From positions 1 through 47,440 of IMG/VR virus record IMGVR_UViG_3300047157_000125: a DNA stretch of 47,440 nucleotides; one strand, written 5' to 3'. This document shows, piece after piece, positions 7,656-16,564 of the stretch. The stretch is from a virus. Within the stretch, counting starts at the first letter, position 1, and every line of letters starts with the position of its first letter. Made by a program: the position numbers and the translations under genes. The notes beneath the pieces are model-generated. The model was not told the DNA's origin. It saw nothing but the letters and a program-made list of their open reading frames with translations, and ran no database searches.

Positions 7656-10600
7656 TTCTCGCCTTGTATAAATCTCGCTTTTGTTTCTGTAATGTTCTAA
7701 GCAAGAGGTAGTCTTCTAGTTTATTGACTGGCAGATTATTCATCCGATCTTTTGGAATGTAAGTTGTAGTGTGGTTTGTGAGGAACCCACTAAGTTCATC
7801 TTCCAAGTTCCTGCTTGCTTCACTTAGTTGCCACTCAGGCGAAACGTCTTGTACTTTCATTCCGGTAAACGTGTTAAACAGTTGCTTGGCTATCCTTTGT
7901 TTCATTGGCAGGCGTTCATCTGCTAGACCGCCAAGTATGCCTGCGACACGGGGAGTAGGTATGACATCCATGATAGCCTTAGCCATAACTGGGAGGTTGC
8001 CTTGCCCGCCAAGTTTTTGGTATATCCTATCGACTGGTGCAGTTGACTCAGTTAGAGGTCGTCTTGTAAACAAATCTCTTCCTGTCATTAACTCTGCACC
8101 TGTCTGAATAAGTGGATTCGTTTGCAGCCCAACATTCTGCATCGTGCTTTGTATCGACTGGTCGTAGGTTGGCTTGAAGGAAAGTAGGGATAGTACATCA
8201 ACACCCGGTACATCTAAGTCCTTGAAGAACGGAGTTGTTTCTCCTTCGCCTAACCCTAGGTACTTCAGTGCGCCACCAATCATAGGCACATCTTCAGGGA
8301 TACGGACAGCAAACTGCTGACGTAGGCTTTCTGGTATGTACGTCTCTTCATCCGGTGTCTGGGCTACTCGCATGGCACGTATCATCTGTGCATAGCCACC
8401 ACCCGGTTTCTCAATTAGCGATTGAACTGCATACTTTCCAATACGAGAGTTGTAACTCCACCAAGGAAATACAAACCTTTTTATAATTGCACGCTCGAAA
8501 GGTGTGAGACTACTGTAGTCAACAAGTGACGCTGTCATTCTCTGTGCCGCATACTCTGGAGATGCACCTCTTCGCATCATGGCGAGCATGCCACCGAGTC
8601 TTGCCACGCTGTCTGTGTAGTCACTTAACTTTTCTGAAACACCAAGCAAAGGGTTCCTTGTCTCTAAGGCTTGCCGCCCTTGAAAACCCATACCTCTTAC
8701 CGACATGAACTCTTCCGGCGTGTATCTCTTTGGGTCGAAGAAAGGAGCCACCACTTCCATATATCCAGACACGGGGTCGGAACCCGGAACTAGTTGATTC
8801 AGTTTTCCAGAACCCGGCGATGAAGTAACGAGGTCGCTAGATGCTAAGGTTCTAAGAACACCACTCTCTGCAACATCGTCTACAAACTGCCTGCGTATTG
8901 AATCGCTAACACTGAGCCTTACCCCACCCTCAACCATTGGAGAGTTAACAAACCTTTGGTATCTAGGTATTTGTTTAAGTAATTCATCTGATTCCGCAAG
9001 GTTGTTATTTAGCAGTTGCTTGGCAGCGTAGAATCCCCAGTGTGCGTGGTACGGATTGCCTACCTCTAGATAAACAGACAGGGCATTTGAGTACATATCC
9101 CTTGTATGGCGACTCGGGAAAGCCAATAAGAGCGATTTAAATATGCCCGTGTACTGATCAAAGAAACTGATAGCCTCATCTTGAGCCTTCGGATTGGCAT
9201 AGAAGTCCTTGTGCTTTAGCACTCTATTGAATGTATTCTCTCGTAAAGCCATTCGCTTGAGGTTTATTTCTTTTGTTGGATCGAAACCCATTAAGTCTCT
9301 AATCCCCTGCCTCAAGTTTTCCCTAACTATTTCTGCTGCCTCACCACGCTCATTGGTAAGCAGTTGTGTGTCTCTAGCAATTTCATCTAGTGCTTTGTCA
9401 AGTCTTTTGAATCCTCCCCCTAAAGCCTTTGTGTCAACAAATCCCTCTGGGTTTGCGCCAGTCAAACTGTATGCTTCCGGGCCGAAGGACAGGTCAACTG
9501 CATCCTCTGCTAGTTCTCCATATATCTGTGCAGCATTAGATCGAACTCGACCTTGGTTAACTACATTCCTTGCTATAGCCTGCAATGGGTGAGTCTGATA
9601 TACACCAGTACCTGCTGGCAGATTTGTCTTCATCCGCTTCAGGAACCCAGCAATCTCGATAGCCTGACCTGTATCAATACTTACATTAGGATCGTTTAAA
9701 CGCTTGAACCTAAACTCTGGAACTAGTTCATTGGTGTCAGGATCACGCACCATCTTCAAGGTCTGGTCGTCGTTTAAAGCACCTGTTGGCTCCCTTAAAA
9801 ATTTACCCGTTGCAGGATCACGCTGTACGACTTGGGACTTCCAGTTAGTTTGTATGTTCCTTGTTGTCGAACCCGGTGCATGCTTCCTGTTTATAAAGTC
9901 TCGTATTGCTTCACCAGCCCTACGTACTGTGGCCTCATCACCAGTACCCCTAGCAAGGTCTTGTACTTCCTTTAACTCGGACGCTTCTATAAGATCAACC
10001 GTGCCGCCGGGAGTTTCGAGGTACTCTTGGCGAGGCTTCATGCTTCCTTCAAGAGTGTTGTACTCACCCCCGCCCGCAAGTTTGTTGTAGTTTCCAAAGT
10101 CTAGTTCATCATCGAACCTAGGGAAGAACTTATAACCATACTTACTGCTCTGGTATTCCAAGGGACGCAAGCCCAACTGCTGACCGAGTACGTCATTTGT
10201 TTTTCTAATCTCATCAAAACTAGTGAGGTATGAACGGAAGTCATTGCCAAGTAGTTGCGCAACACGTAAGTCGTTAGTGTTGCCTACGCCCTCATGCATC
10301 CTAATAAGGAAGTTCTTTCCATCCTTACTCAGCAAGTCATCCGTTCCCAGTATCTTCTTTGCTTCATCTGGCAGTCTGACCTTGCGTAGTTTCTCAACAT
10401 GTCTCGCCGCAGCAACACTGGACTTTGCCAAGTCTTTGCTATTTCTTTGGTACTTGGAGAGTGCTGCCATTTGATCTGGGATAGATATCGCACCGCCCAC
10501 ACGTTGGTCAAACAATGCGGATACACCACGGGTTGCCGGGTTGTACCGTGCAAACCTACCAAGTGCATCCAGCCCTTCCACCGCAGGGTCTAATACCTTC

Positions 10601-11445
10601 GGGCTAAATGTAGCCATTGGAGTGAAGTAACCTAGGCCAAGCGAACCGCCTAGTTTCTGGTTCTTAACAGCATCATAAGTTGTTGGCTGTCGGAGCAAGC
10701 CCTTTGTCCCGAGATAATCTTCGACAGCCATCCTTCTTTTGACAACCTGCTCTGGCTTCAGTCCGGGCATGTTGACTAGTTCATCAAGCGTAACTTGCGA
10801 CCTTGCTTTTCTTGGGCCTACTACATTGAACCTAGCGAGGTTTTTATCAGTAAGAGGAACACCCTTCTGTACTAGCCTGCTATATGCTCTCCTGCCCTGT
10901 CTGCTTAGTTGAGGCTTGAGTGCTTTGCCTCCACGCTGCATTGCCTTGATTGCAACTTCACCTGCATCGTCAAGTATGTTAGCAGCCTTTGCTGCTTTAC
11001 CTGCCTTGCCAAGAGCGGAGAGCGGGCCGAACACCATGTTCAGGGGGTCGAGTGCTACCTCTGTAGCAAACCCGGCGATTGCTCTTGTGTACGGGTCAGT
11101 TGCATCCCTTACGATACCGAAGTGCCTTAGCAAATCTTCGCCACTAACTCTTGTCCTACCAGTCTGTTCTTCTCCGAACACAGACATGGGGTCGCCAACC
11201 AACGCACCACGCAGTGCTGCACCCGGTGTATCTAGTCCAGTGCCTATAGTCTCAAGCGTACTAAGGCTTTGCCTACCCATCTGCGAAAGCAGGGAGTCTA
11301 CTTCTGGTTGCTCTAGGTATGGGAGTGCTGGGGTCTTGGATGAAAGGCTAGACTTGCCCGAAGCAGGGCGTGCCAGACCGGGCCTAGGCGTGCGACCAAG
11401 CACGTTACGCTGATACGAATCTATCGCTGCACTACGTGGGGGCAT
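7648..11445 (-). CDS. Large internal virion / ejection-type protein, 1265 aa
   Basis: The longest intact gene in the window. The protein is mostly helical and basic, with an N-terminal low-complexity part, a glycine/alanine-rich segment near residues 115-180 (GFATEVALDPLNMVFGPLSA) and a C-terminal region containing FKSLLLAFPSRHTRDMYSN and VDYSSLTPFERAIIKRFVFP. The latter pattern ('V-D-Y-x-x-L-T-P-F-E-R ... F-P-W/F') is typical of very large virion proteins in podovirus-like and related phages, which are thought to be stored in the head and ejected with DNA. No lysozyme or transglycosylase motif was found. The start TAATG overlaps the stop of the preceding gene. The function is inferred from size, composition and the motif. 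Confidence 0.7.
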   Translation of the reverse strand: MPPRSAAIDSYQRNVLGRTPRPGLARPASGKSSLSSKTPALPYLEQPEVDSLLSQMGRQSLSTLETIGTGLDTPGAALRGALVGDPMSVFGEEQTGRTRVSGEDLLRHFGIVRDATDPYTRAIAGFATEVALDPLNMVFGPLSALGKAGKAAKAANILDDAGEVAIKAMQRGGKALKPQLSRQGRRAYSRLVQKGVPLTDKNLARFNVVGPRKARSQVTLDELVNMPGLKPEQVVKRRMAVEDYLGTKGLLRQPTTYDAVKNQKLGGSLGLGYFTPMATFSPKVLDPAVEGLDALGRFARYNPATRGVSALFDQRVGGAISIPDQMAALSKYQRNSKDLAKSSVAAARHVEKLRKVRLPDEAKKILGTDDLLSKDGKNFLIRMHEGVGNTNDLRVAQLLGNDFRSYLTSFDEIRKTNDVLGQQLGLRPLEYQSSKYGYKFFPRFDDELDFGNYNKLAGGGEYNTLEGSMKPRQEYLETPGGTVDLIEASELKEVQDLARGTGDEATVRRAGEAIRDFINRKHAPGSTTRNIQTNWKSQVVQRDPATGKFLREPTGALNDDQTLKMVRDPDTNELVPEFRFKRLNDPNVSIDTGQAIEIAGFLKRMKTNLPAGTGVYQTHPLQAIARNVVNQGRVRSNAAQIYGELAEDAVDLSFGPEAYSLTGANPEGFVDTKALGGGFKRLDKALDEIARDTQLLTNERGEAAEIVRENLRQGIRDLMGFDPTKEINLKRMALRENTFNRVLKHKDFYANPKAQDEAISFFDQYTGIFKSLLLAFPSRHTRDMYSNALSVYLEVGNPYHAHWGFYAAKQLLNNNLAESDELLKQIPRYQRFVNSPMVEGGVRLSVSDSIRRQFVDDVAESGVLRTLASSDLVTSSPGSGKLNQLVPGSDPVSGYMEVVAPFFDPKRYTPEEFMSVRGMGFQGRQALETRNPLLGVSEKLSDYTDSVARLGGMLAMMRRGASPEYAAQRMTASLVDYSSLTPFERAIIKRFVFPWWSYNSRIGKYAVQSLIEKPGGGYAQMIRAMRVAQTPDEETYIPESLRQQFAVRIPEDVPMIGGALKYLGLGEGETTPFFKDLDVPGVDVLSLLSFKPTYDQSIQSTMQNVGLQTNPLIQTGAELMTGRDLFTRRPLTESTAPVDRIYQKLGGQGNLPVMAKAIMDVIPTPRVAGILGGLADERLPMKQRIAKQLFNTFTGMKVQDVSPEWQLSEASRNLEDELSGFLTNHTTTYIPKDRMNNLPVNKLEDYLLLRTLQKQKRDLYKARND

Positions 11446-12116
11446 TATCGGTTCCTATATTTAGCCCTAGGTAATCCTCCCGCTACGGTAGTACCTTGCT
11501 TGTATTGATAACCCATAGTTGGGTTCTCAGCATCGCCGGTATCTACTTGTCTAGCAGCCATGCCTTCTTGGTAATCGAAAGGCTGGTCGTTTGTGCCAGC
11601 ATCCATAATCCTGTTAGGAAGTATCTCTGTTCTTTCTGTTTGAGGTACAGTGCCTAGTGTGTCTTCATCCTGTTTAGCAGTAGGCATGTCAGTGTCAGTC
11701 TTATTAGTAAAGTCTGGTGGCTGGAGTGGCTCACCTGCTTGTGGAGGTGGAGTATCAGCCGCAGGCTTTGTTCCTTCCTCATCTAAAAGATTATTTAAAT
11801 CTACATTTTTCTTCTGGGTGTCGAGTACACCGGCAGGAGTTTCTACATTGTCTAGAACTTGCGATGTTATTGGAGCGTCCTGCTTTGGCTGCTGGGTTGG
11901 GAGAGGCTGTGCTTTTTCAGGTGCTTCCTGTACTGCGGTTGGAGGAGGTGCATCCTGCACAGCCTTCGGTGCTTGTGGAGTTACACTCGGAGTCTGCGAC
12001 TGACCACTGCCTTGGTTGCCCATCAGTCCTTTAAGCGCACCACCGCCCATTGCAAACAAGCCAAAAATGCCCAGCGGCATTAAGGACAACTGAATTATGA
12101 AGTCGAGGTCAAGCAT
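11445..12116 (-). CDS. Single-pass membrane protein with Pro/Gln-rich tail
   Basis: A 223-aa product. Residues about 5-25 (DFIIQLSLMPLGIFGLFAMG) form one hydrophobic segment that could be a transmembrane anchor or fusion-like helix. From about residue 35 the protein is proline-, glutamine- and threonine-rich (for example PPPTAVQEAPEKAQPLPTQQ) and probably disordered. No signal-peptidase site or enzyme motif is seen. Position next to the large ejection-type protein suggests a virion or membrane-channel component, but a holin-like role cannot be excluded. Confidence 0.65.
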   Translation of the reverse strand: MLDLDFIIQLSLMPLGIFGLFAMGGGALKGLMGNQGSGQSQTPSVTPQAPKAVQDAPPPTAVQEAPEKAQPLPTQQPKQDAPITSQVLDNVETPAGVLDTQKKNVDLNNLLDEEGTKPAADTPPPQAGEPLQPPDFTNKTDTDMPTAKQDEDTLGTVPQTERTEILPNRIMDAGTNDQPFDYQEGMAARQVDTGDAENPTMGYQYKQGTTVAGGLPRAKYRNR

Positions 12117-12118
12117 TA

Positions 12119-12322
12119 TCAGTTACCTTTTCCGGGTTCCGGCAGGTTAAGAGAACGAGGTTTGAATGTGCCGCCTCCATTAATATCTGTAAAAATTTTG
12201 TTCCTCCGTGACTCTAGGCCAGCGAGAGGATCAGGGGCGGGTCTGCCTCCTCCACCTCCTCCGCTACGACCTCCCATCAGGCCAAGTATTCTTTTGATTA
12301 GAGTCGGTGTTATCAGTGGCAT
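12119..12322 (-). CDS. Small Gly-rich protein, 67 aa
   Basis: The product opens with a short amphipathic helix (PLITPTLIKRILGLMGG) followed by a run of six glycines and a Pro-rich tail. No domain is recognised. It is placed two bases upstream of the membrane-anchored gene and 12 bases after the 649-aa gene. Its composition resembles the neighbouring virion-like proteins. Confidence 0.55.
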   Translation of the reverse strand: MPLITPTLIKRILGLMGGRSGGGGGGRPAPDPLAGLESRRNKIFTDINGGGTFKPRSLNLPEPGKGN

Positions 12323-12334
12323 AGTTAAACTCCT

Positions 12335-14284
12335 TTAGTTACCCATTGCCGGGAACTCATCTATACTTCCTTGATTCCCCATGAAGGCTCCTGTGCCTAG
12401 GTCGGGAAGATATGGGACAGACTGACTTACTCGTTGTGTGTTTAGGCTTTGTAGGTAGTTAGTGACTCTTGCTTGGATAACAGCCTTTACATCCTGCGAC
12501 TGCTGGAGCAACTCTCCTGCTGTTTGCAAATCGCCAGCATCTTTTGCTTGTGCCGCCATCATGGTGTAATACTTCGCTGTTGCTTTCTCAATCACAGGGT
12601 TAATCCTAGCGACCATAGAGGGAAGGAAGTCAGGATCGCCTACATTTTGCTGCTGACTTTCTTCCAAACCGCCAATAATTCCCGGTAATTTTCCATCGAT
12701 AAATTCATCAACGACCCGTCCAATATCTTGTTTCGCTAACTCTACGTCTGTCATGTCACTGCTACTAGCACGAACTGCAAATGTTTCATCCAAGAGATTT
12801 GGCAGAGTACTCATCACTACTTCAAGTTCAAGGCCAGCGAATATATCGTCCACATCCATTCTTGCTTGCTGTAGTAAAGTTGGGTCAATTTGCCGACGCA
12901 TCATACTTGTTTGTGGATCGCTTGATCCAGCAGCAGCGGCCTCTTGAACCATTACATCAGTGGCATTTGGGGCTAACTGTCGTACAAAACTGTCAAAGAA
13001 ACGTCTTTTAAGATTTGCTACCTGACCCGGCTCATTGTTTTTCATATGCAGGGCTGCTTGGGCTAAGGTTGTATCTTGCAATTCTGCATTAAACTCCGCA
13101 AGGCTTTCTGTAACCTGCTTAGTTTGAGCCTCTATCTGTCCTGTCTCTGCATCCAACTTGCGTGTTTCTGCCGCCAACTTATCACGTTTAAAGGGTGCTT
13201 CTTCAAGAGCAAGTTGTTCTTCAGTCCGAGCCTGAGATGTTTGTGCGCCAAACAGTCCCTGTTGCGCCCTGCTAGTTTCAAGGTCTTGGGCTAGTCTTCT
13301 TTGAGAATCAATGAACTGCTGTGCCGCTATCGCCATCTTCTGTTTGTAAGCGGGAGACTGCTGCTCAAGTGAGTTGTAATGATCGAGATAAACAATACCC
13401 CCTTGCAGTTGCGACTTGTCATTGATCGCCTGCGTAAGAAGATTCTGGGCATGTCTAATCTGAGGAGCCAGTACTTCCATAGCAGCAACAGACTGTTGTG
13501 TCCTTGCCATCGAATCCAATTCTTGAAGTCGTGCGAAAGACTTATTTAAAAAATCAGTGTAACCAACAATTTCTTCTGCCCGGTAGTTAATTATCCGGTC
13601 AGTGACAGACCTTATTATTAATCCATCGCCGGGTTGCTCTGGGGTATTCCGAGCAATTTCAGAAGCCTCTTCTGGACTTAACTCTTTGGCTGCCTCGGCT
13701 ATCTCCGGTGATGCTTGTGGAGTCACGGCATCGGCAGGAAACAATAGTGGATCGTCTAAACTGGTAGGGTCGATCATACCTTCAGTGTTGCCGGGTACAG
13801 AGTCCTCGGTATCTACGACCTCTGGCTCTGCTGCCGTTAACTCTGGCTGTGGCTTTTGCGGTGCTGGCTCATCAATGATAGTAGTGGCTTCAGTCTGACC
13901 GGGTACAGCCCCGAATGTAGGGAATGGTATAGGTTCGGGCATTGGCTCAGAAGCCTGCGGAGTGCCTCTTGTCATCCCGGTAACAACCCTTGAATTTCTT
14001 GGGAAGCAGCCTTCGGGTGTGCATACCCTTCCAGCAGTTTGCTGTACTTCACCACCCTCGCCAGTACCTTCGGTAGTCTGTACTGGTGCAGGCCCACTAC
14101 TGCCGCCAAGTAATCGAAATGGGCTTCCAGAAAGATCGGCAGAATCCATAGGAAGTGGCTGTGTGTCAACAACTGCTGTGTCTGTTGTTACCGCATTTCT
14201 GCCGCCCACAGGAAACTGCTGGTCGTAATACTCCTCAGTCTGACGGCGTATGCCAGAACGTGGGTTTGGTTTCTTTTTTGCCAT
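12335..14284 (-). CDS. Putative virion protein with coiled coil, 649 aa
   Basis: The first about 230 residues are Pro/Glu/Thr/Gly-rich and probably disordered. Residues about 235-420 are helical with heptad-like character and many Gln/Ala (LAQDLETSRAQQGLFGAQTS, KLDAETGQIEAQTKQVTESL), a likely coiled coil. The C-terminal part is again helical (ATAKYYTMMAAQAKDAGDLQ). There is no enzyme motif. Size, composition and location beside the 1265-aa protein suggest an internal or structural virion protein. A ribosome site (AGGAGA) precedes the start. Confidence 0.65.
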   Translation of the reverse strand: MAKKKPNPRSGIRRQTEEYYDQQFPVGGRNAVTTDTAVVDTQPLPMDSADLSGSPFRLLGGSSGPAPVQTTEGTGEGGEVQQTAGRVCTPEGCFPRNSRVVTGMTRGTPQASEPMPEPIPFPTFGAVPGQTEATTIIDEPAPQKPQPELTAAEPEVVDTEDSVPGNTEGMIDPTSLDDPLLFPADAVTPQASPEIAEAAKELSPEEASEIARNTPEQPGDGLIIRSVTDRIINYRAEEIVGYTDFLNKSFARLQELDSMARTQQSVAAMEVLAPQIRHAQNLLTQAINDKSQLQGGIVYLDHYNSLEQQSPAYKQKMAIAAQQFIDSQRRLAQDLETSRAQQGLFGAQTSQARTEEQLALEEAPFKRDKLAAETRKLDAETGQIEAQTKQVTESLAEFNAELQDTTLAQAALHMKNNEPGQVANLKRRFFDSFVRQLAPNATDVMVQEAAAAGSSDPQTSMMRRQIDPTLLQQARMDVDDIFAGLELEVVMSTLPNLLDETFAVRASSSDMTDVELAKQDIGRVVDEFIDGKLPGIIGGLEESQQQNVGDPDFLPSMVARINPVIEKATAKYYTMMAAQAKDAGDLQTAGELLQQSQDVKAVIQARVTNYLQSLNTQRVSQSVPYLPDLGTGAFMGNQGSIDEFPAMGN

Positions 14285-14331
14285 TAATATTATCTCCTGT
14301 ACCTATATATGGTATCAAACTTGGCATCCCG

Positions 14332-15315
14332 TCATTCCACAGGAATGTATCTAGTCAGTTGTTCTGATGAACCAACCCCGTCATCGTCGCGGGCAGCCCA
14401 CCATTCGTCCACCCCCGGCTGTGGCTTTACCCACTCTAACAGCCCGTCATCCCTAGTCCGGCAGGGTTTCCCGATCTCAGGCCAATCTAAATACTTGAGT
14501 CGCGTGGTGTACTGCCTCTTTGCAGGCAGTCCGTGCCATCTGTGAAATATATTGAGATTCCTCGGAACTCCTGCCTTGAAGTCCATTGACTGTATGTTGG
14601 CTTTATAGTCGATGTAATCTGGAGACAGGAAGTGGTTCGCTAGATTCTTCCAGTGCGAGCGTATGTCAGGGTGTATGCCAGACTCAGGGTCATTCAAAGC
14701 CTTGAGACTGAATTGCAGGACGTACTCGACTTGCTTCTGTGGAGTGTGTGCAACACAGAACATATGGTCGCCTTCCCCCATGACCCCGTGTTCGTAGAAT
14801 CCTCCGATTGCATCGAAGTGCTTGCGAGTCATAGCAAAGCCAAAGCCGGGGTGATACGTTTCGGATACTGGTGCGCCACCGTTCAGGATGGCATTGAACC
14901 ACGATGGCTTTCTTACTGTAGGATTAACTTCGCCGCTCCTCATCTCCCAGTTGGCAACGTCGAATGGCTGCACAACATCGTACTCGTCTAACGAACTGCA
15001 TATTATGTCAAGCCAGTTCGGGTCTTTGTAGTACAGGTCAGCGTCTATAAAAAGTAACTTGTCTGCGATAGCGTGTGCTGCCGCTAGGTTCCACAGGTTT
15101 TCTTTGAAGAACACTTTATCTTCGCTCTCGAACACAAGTGAGGTAGCAGCACCAACTGTCGGCACTGGGTCTTGCCCTTCCCTTACGACCTGTGCCACAC
15201 ACACCTCAAGGTCATGACCGTGACCAAGAAGAAAGTCTAGGGTGGATTGGAAATGCTTCTTAGGCAACTGTGCATCAACAGGAGAGAAAGCAGCAAGTAC
15301 TACTGAGAGTTTCAT
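14332..15315 (-). CDS. Family 2-like glycosyltransferase
   Basis: A 327-aa predicted GT-A fold transferase. It opens with a strand (MKLSVVLAAFSPV) and has the DxD motif in LLFIDADLYY (D91 and D93 of the chosen protein), which in this fold binds the nucleotide-sugar and metal. Downstream are a GFGFAMTRKHFDAIGGF acceptor-side segment and a C-terminal RWHGLPAKRQYTTR, a W-H-G...R-x-Y-x-x-R pattern known from GT-A enzymes. The start is the ATG at 15313-15315, which overlaps the stop of the sulfotransferase gene as ATGA; the upstream in-frame codons to 15327 are not needed. No membrane helix is seen, so it is likely cytoplasmic and acts during virion assembly or on host sugars. Donor and acceptor are unknown. 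Confidence 0.8.
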   Translation of the reverse strand: MKLSVVLAAFSPVDAQLPKKHFQSTLDFLLGHGHDLEVCVAQVVREGQDPVPTVGAATSLVFESEDKVFFKENLWNLAAAHAIADKLLFIDADLYYKDPNWLDIICSSLDEYDVVQPFDVANWEMRSGEVNPTVRKPSWFNAILNGGAPVSETYHPGFGFAMTRKHFDAIGGFYEHGVMGEGDHMFCVAHTPQKQVEYVLQFSLKALNDPESGIHPDIRSHWKNLANHFLSPDYIDYKANIQSMDFKAGVPRNLNIFHRWHGLPAKRQYTTRLKYLDWPEIGKPCRTRDDGLLEWVKPQPGVDEWWAARDDDGVGSSEQLTRYIPVE

Positions 15316-15890
15316 GGAGCGTACCAATCCTGATGATTAAAGGAATGGGGCCACGAAGTATCTTCGGGTAGGTCTATTCGTAAGAACTCACACAGTTTAG
15401 CCATGTTTGTTTTTGCACCAGCAACTGTGTCTAGCATTAGCAGGCGACGCGACCTATCAGCAAAGTACTTGAACACATCGTCGTAGTGTCGCCTAACCTG
15501 CCAAAGTTTTTTTAGATAGTGCGGACTGTTTCCACTGAACCCCATCTTCATGCACATCCTGCACCAACTCTGTGCAATATCATCAGGGTTTCTATACGTC
15601 AGTATAAATAGACTGTCTGGATTCTGTTCGTCTAGTTCCTTGAAGTACTGGCTGACGGGCCAATCTGATATGCACTGGTGCGGCACTCCATCAAGAATGT
15701 CCCTGCCCTCTGTATGATTTATGTGCATGTGCCTAGAAAACCAATCGTCTTTTTTATGTATGTCACGTTTGTAGTGACCGTCCGAACCAAGATGGATTGA
15801 GTCTAGACCCAGCCTGTGTAACGCATCATTAAGAGAATGCGTACCGCTCTTAGAAGGCCCGATGCCAAACAGTTTATTAAACTCTCTCAT
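15312..15890 (-). CDS. Sulfotransferase (PAPS-dependent, small)
   Basis: A 192-aa protein of the sulfotransferase superfamily. The PAPS 5'-phosphosulfate loop is seen as GIGPSKSGTHSLNDAL (residues 9-24; family form 'G-x-P-R/K-S-G-T-S/T-S-L'), and the 3'-phosphate-binding segment as LTYRNPDDIAQSW (97-109, with R100 and S108). A W-P-V segment and a C-terminal WPHSFNHQDWY follow. It would move sulfate from PAPS to a hydroxyl or amine, commonly of a sugar. At 192 aa it is shorter than typical 250-300-aa members but keeps both binding sites. It is translationally coupled to the glycosyltransferase, which suggests they act on one glycan. The acceptor cannot be told. Confidence 0.8.
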   Translation of the reverse strand: MREFNKLFGIGPSKSGTHSLNDALHRLGLDSIHLGSDGHYKRDIHKKDDWFSRHMHINHTEGRDILDGVPHQCISDWPVSQYFKELDEQNPDSLFILTYRNPDDIAQSWCRMCMKMGFSGNSPHYLKKLWQVRRHYDDVFKYFADRSRRLLMLDTVAGAKTNMAKLCEFLRIDLPEDTSWPHSFNHQDWYAP

Positions 15891-16564
15891 GTGCCACTTG
15901 GTGGTGGGTACGAAGTTGTGAACGTAGTCTTGACGCTAGTCACAGCCGTGTTGGTGGTGGCAGCGTCAATGTCGATTGCTGCTTTATTCCTTGCTTCCAC
16001 AAGAGTTTGGTTGGTGCTGATTAGTCCAGCACAAACATACTTGAGTTCTGCTAATGATAGAGTGACGCTCGTACCAGCAGCGTCCTTAATAGTCGCACCA
16101 GTGTTGGCGTTCTGTGCTACCAGCAGAACCTGTGCTAGATACCCGCGAGTTTCGTCGTCATACTTTAGGCTGACGTTTGCCCCACCGCTACTCTTTGGGA
16201 AGTTAGTTGCGTCTTGCTGCCTAGCCGATGTGTCTGCTTCAATTTCGCTTTTCTTGTCATCCTTGTGTCTTTGCAATGCAGAGGTGTTGAGGTCTCCCGT
16301 AAGATTAACCGCAGCGTAAGAGGCTTGCAGGCTACCACTCACACTGGCGGCATTCCCAAGTTGAACCCTCTGGTTAAACGCAGGGGTAATGTCGGACTCT
16401 GCATTAGTTATCGTGCATTCAGCATAGCCTACCGCAGAAACAATTGACGCTACGTCTGATAGCGTTGTTAATTCTTCTGGAGGAAACGAATACTGAGTTG
16501 CTATGTTTCGTAACTCATCAAGTACGACTGGAGGGCTACCAGCCTGTGCAATATATGTTGGCAT
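15887..16564 (-). CDS. Unknown tail-region protein, 225 aa
   Basis: The product is Ala/Thr/Ser-rich with a helical middle (LQRHKDDKKSEIEADTSARQ) and repeated short hydrophobic stretches, no membrane helix and no recognised domain. Its ATG shares a base overlap with the preceding fibre-region gene and its stop overlaps the sulfotransferase start, so it is translated as part of the tail operon. A minor virion protein is the likeliest role, by position. Confidence 0.65.
   Translation of the reverse strand: MPTYIAQAGSPPVVLDELRNIATQYSFPPEELTTLSDVASIVSAVGYAECTITNAESDITPAFNQRVQLGNAASVSGSLQASYAAVNLTGDLNTSALQRHKDDKKSEIEADTSARQQDATNFPKSSGGANVSLKYDDETRGYLAQVLLVAQNANTGATIKDAAGTSVTLSLAELKYVCAGLISTNQTLVEARNKAAIDIDAATTNTAVTSVKTTFTTSYPPPSGT

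Noticed and set aside
14285-14331. Possible 30-codon ORF overlapping the 649-aa gene start
   Set aside because: It runs into the coding sequence in another frame and has no ribosome site.
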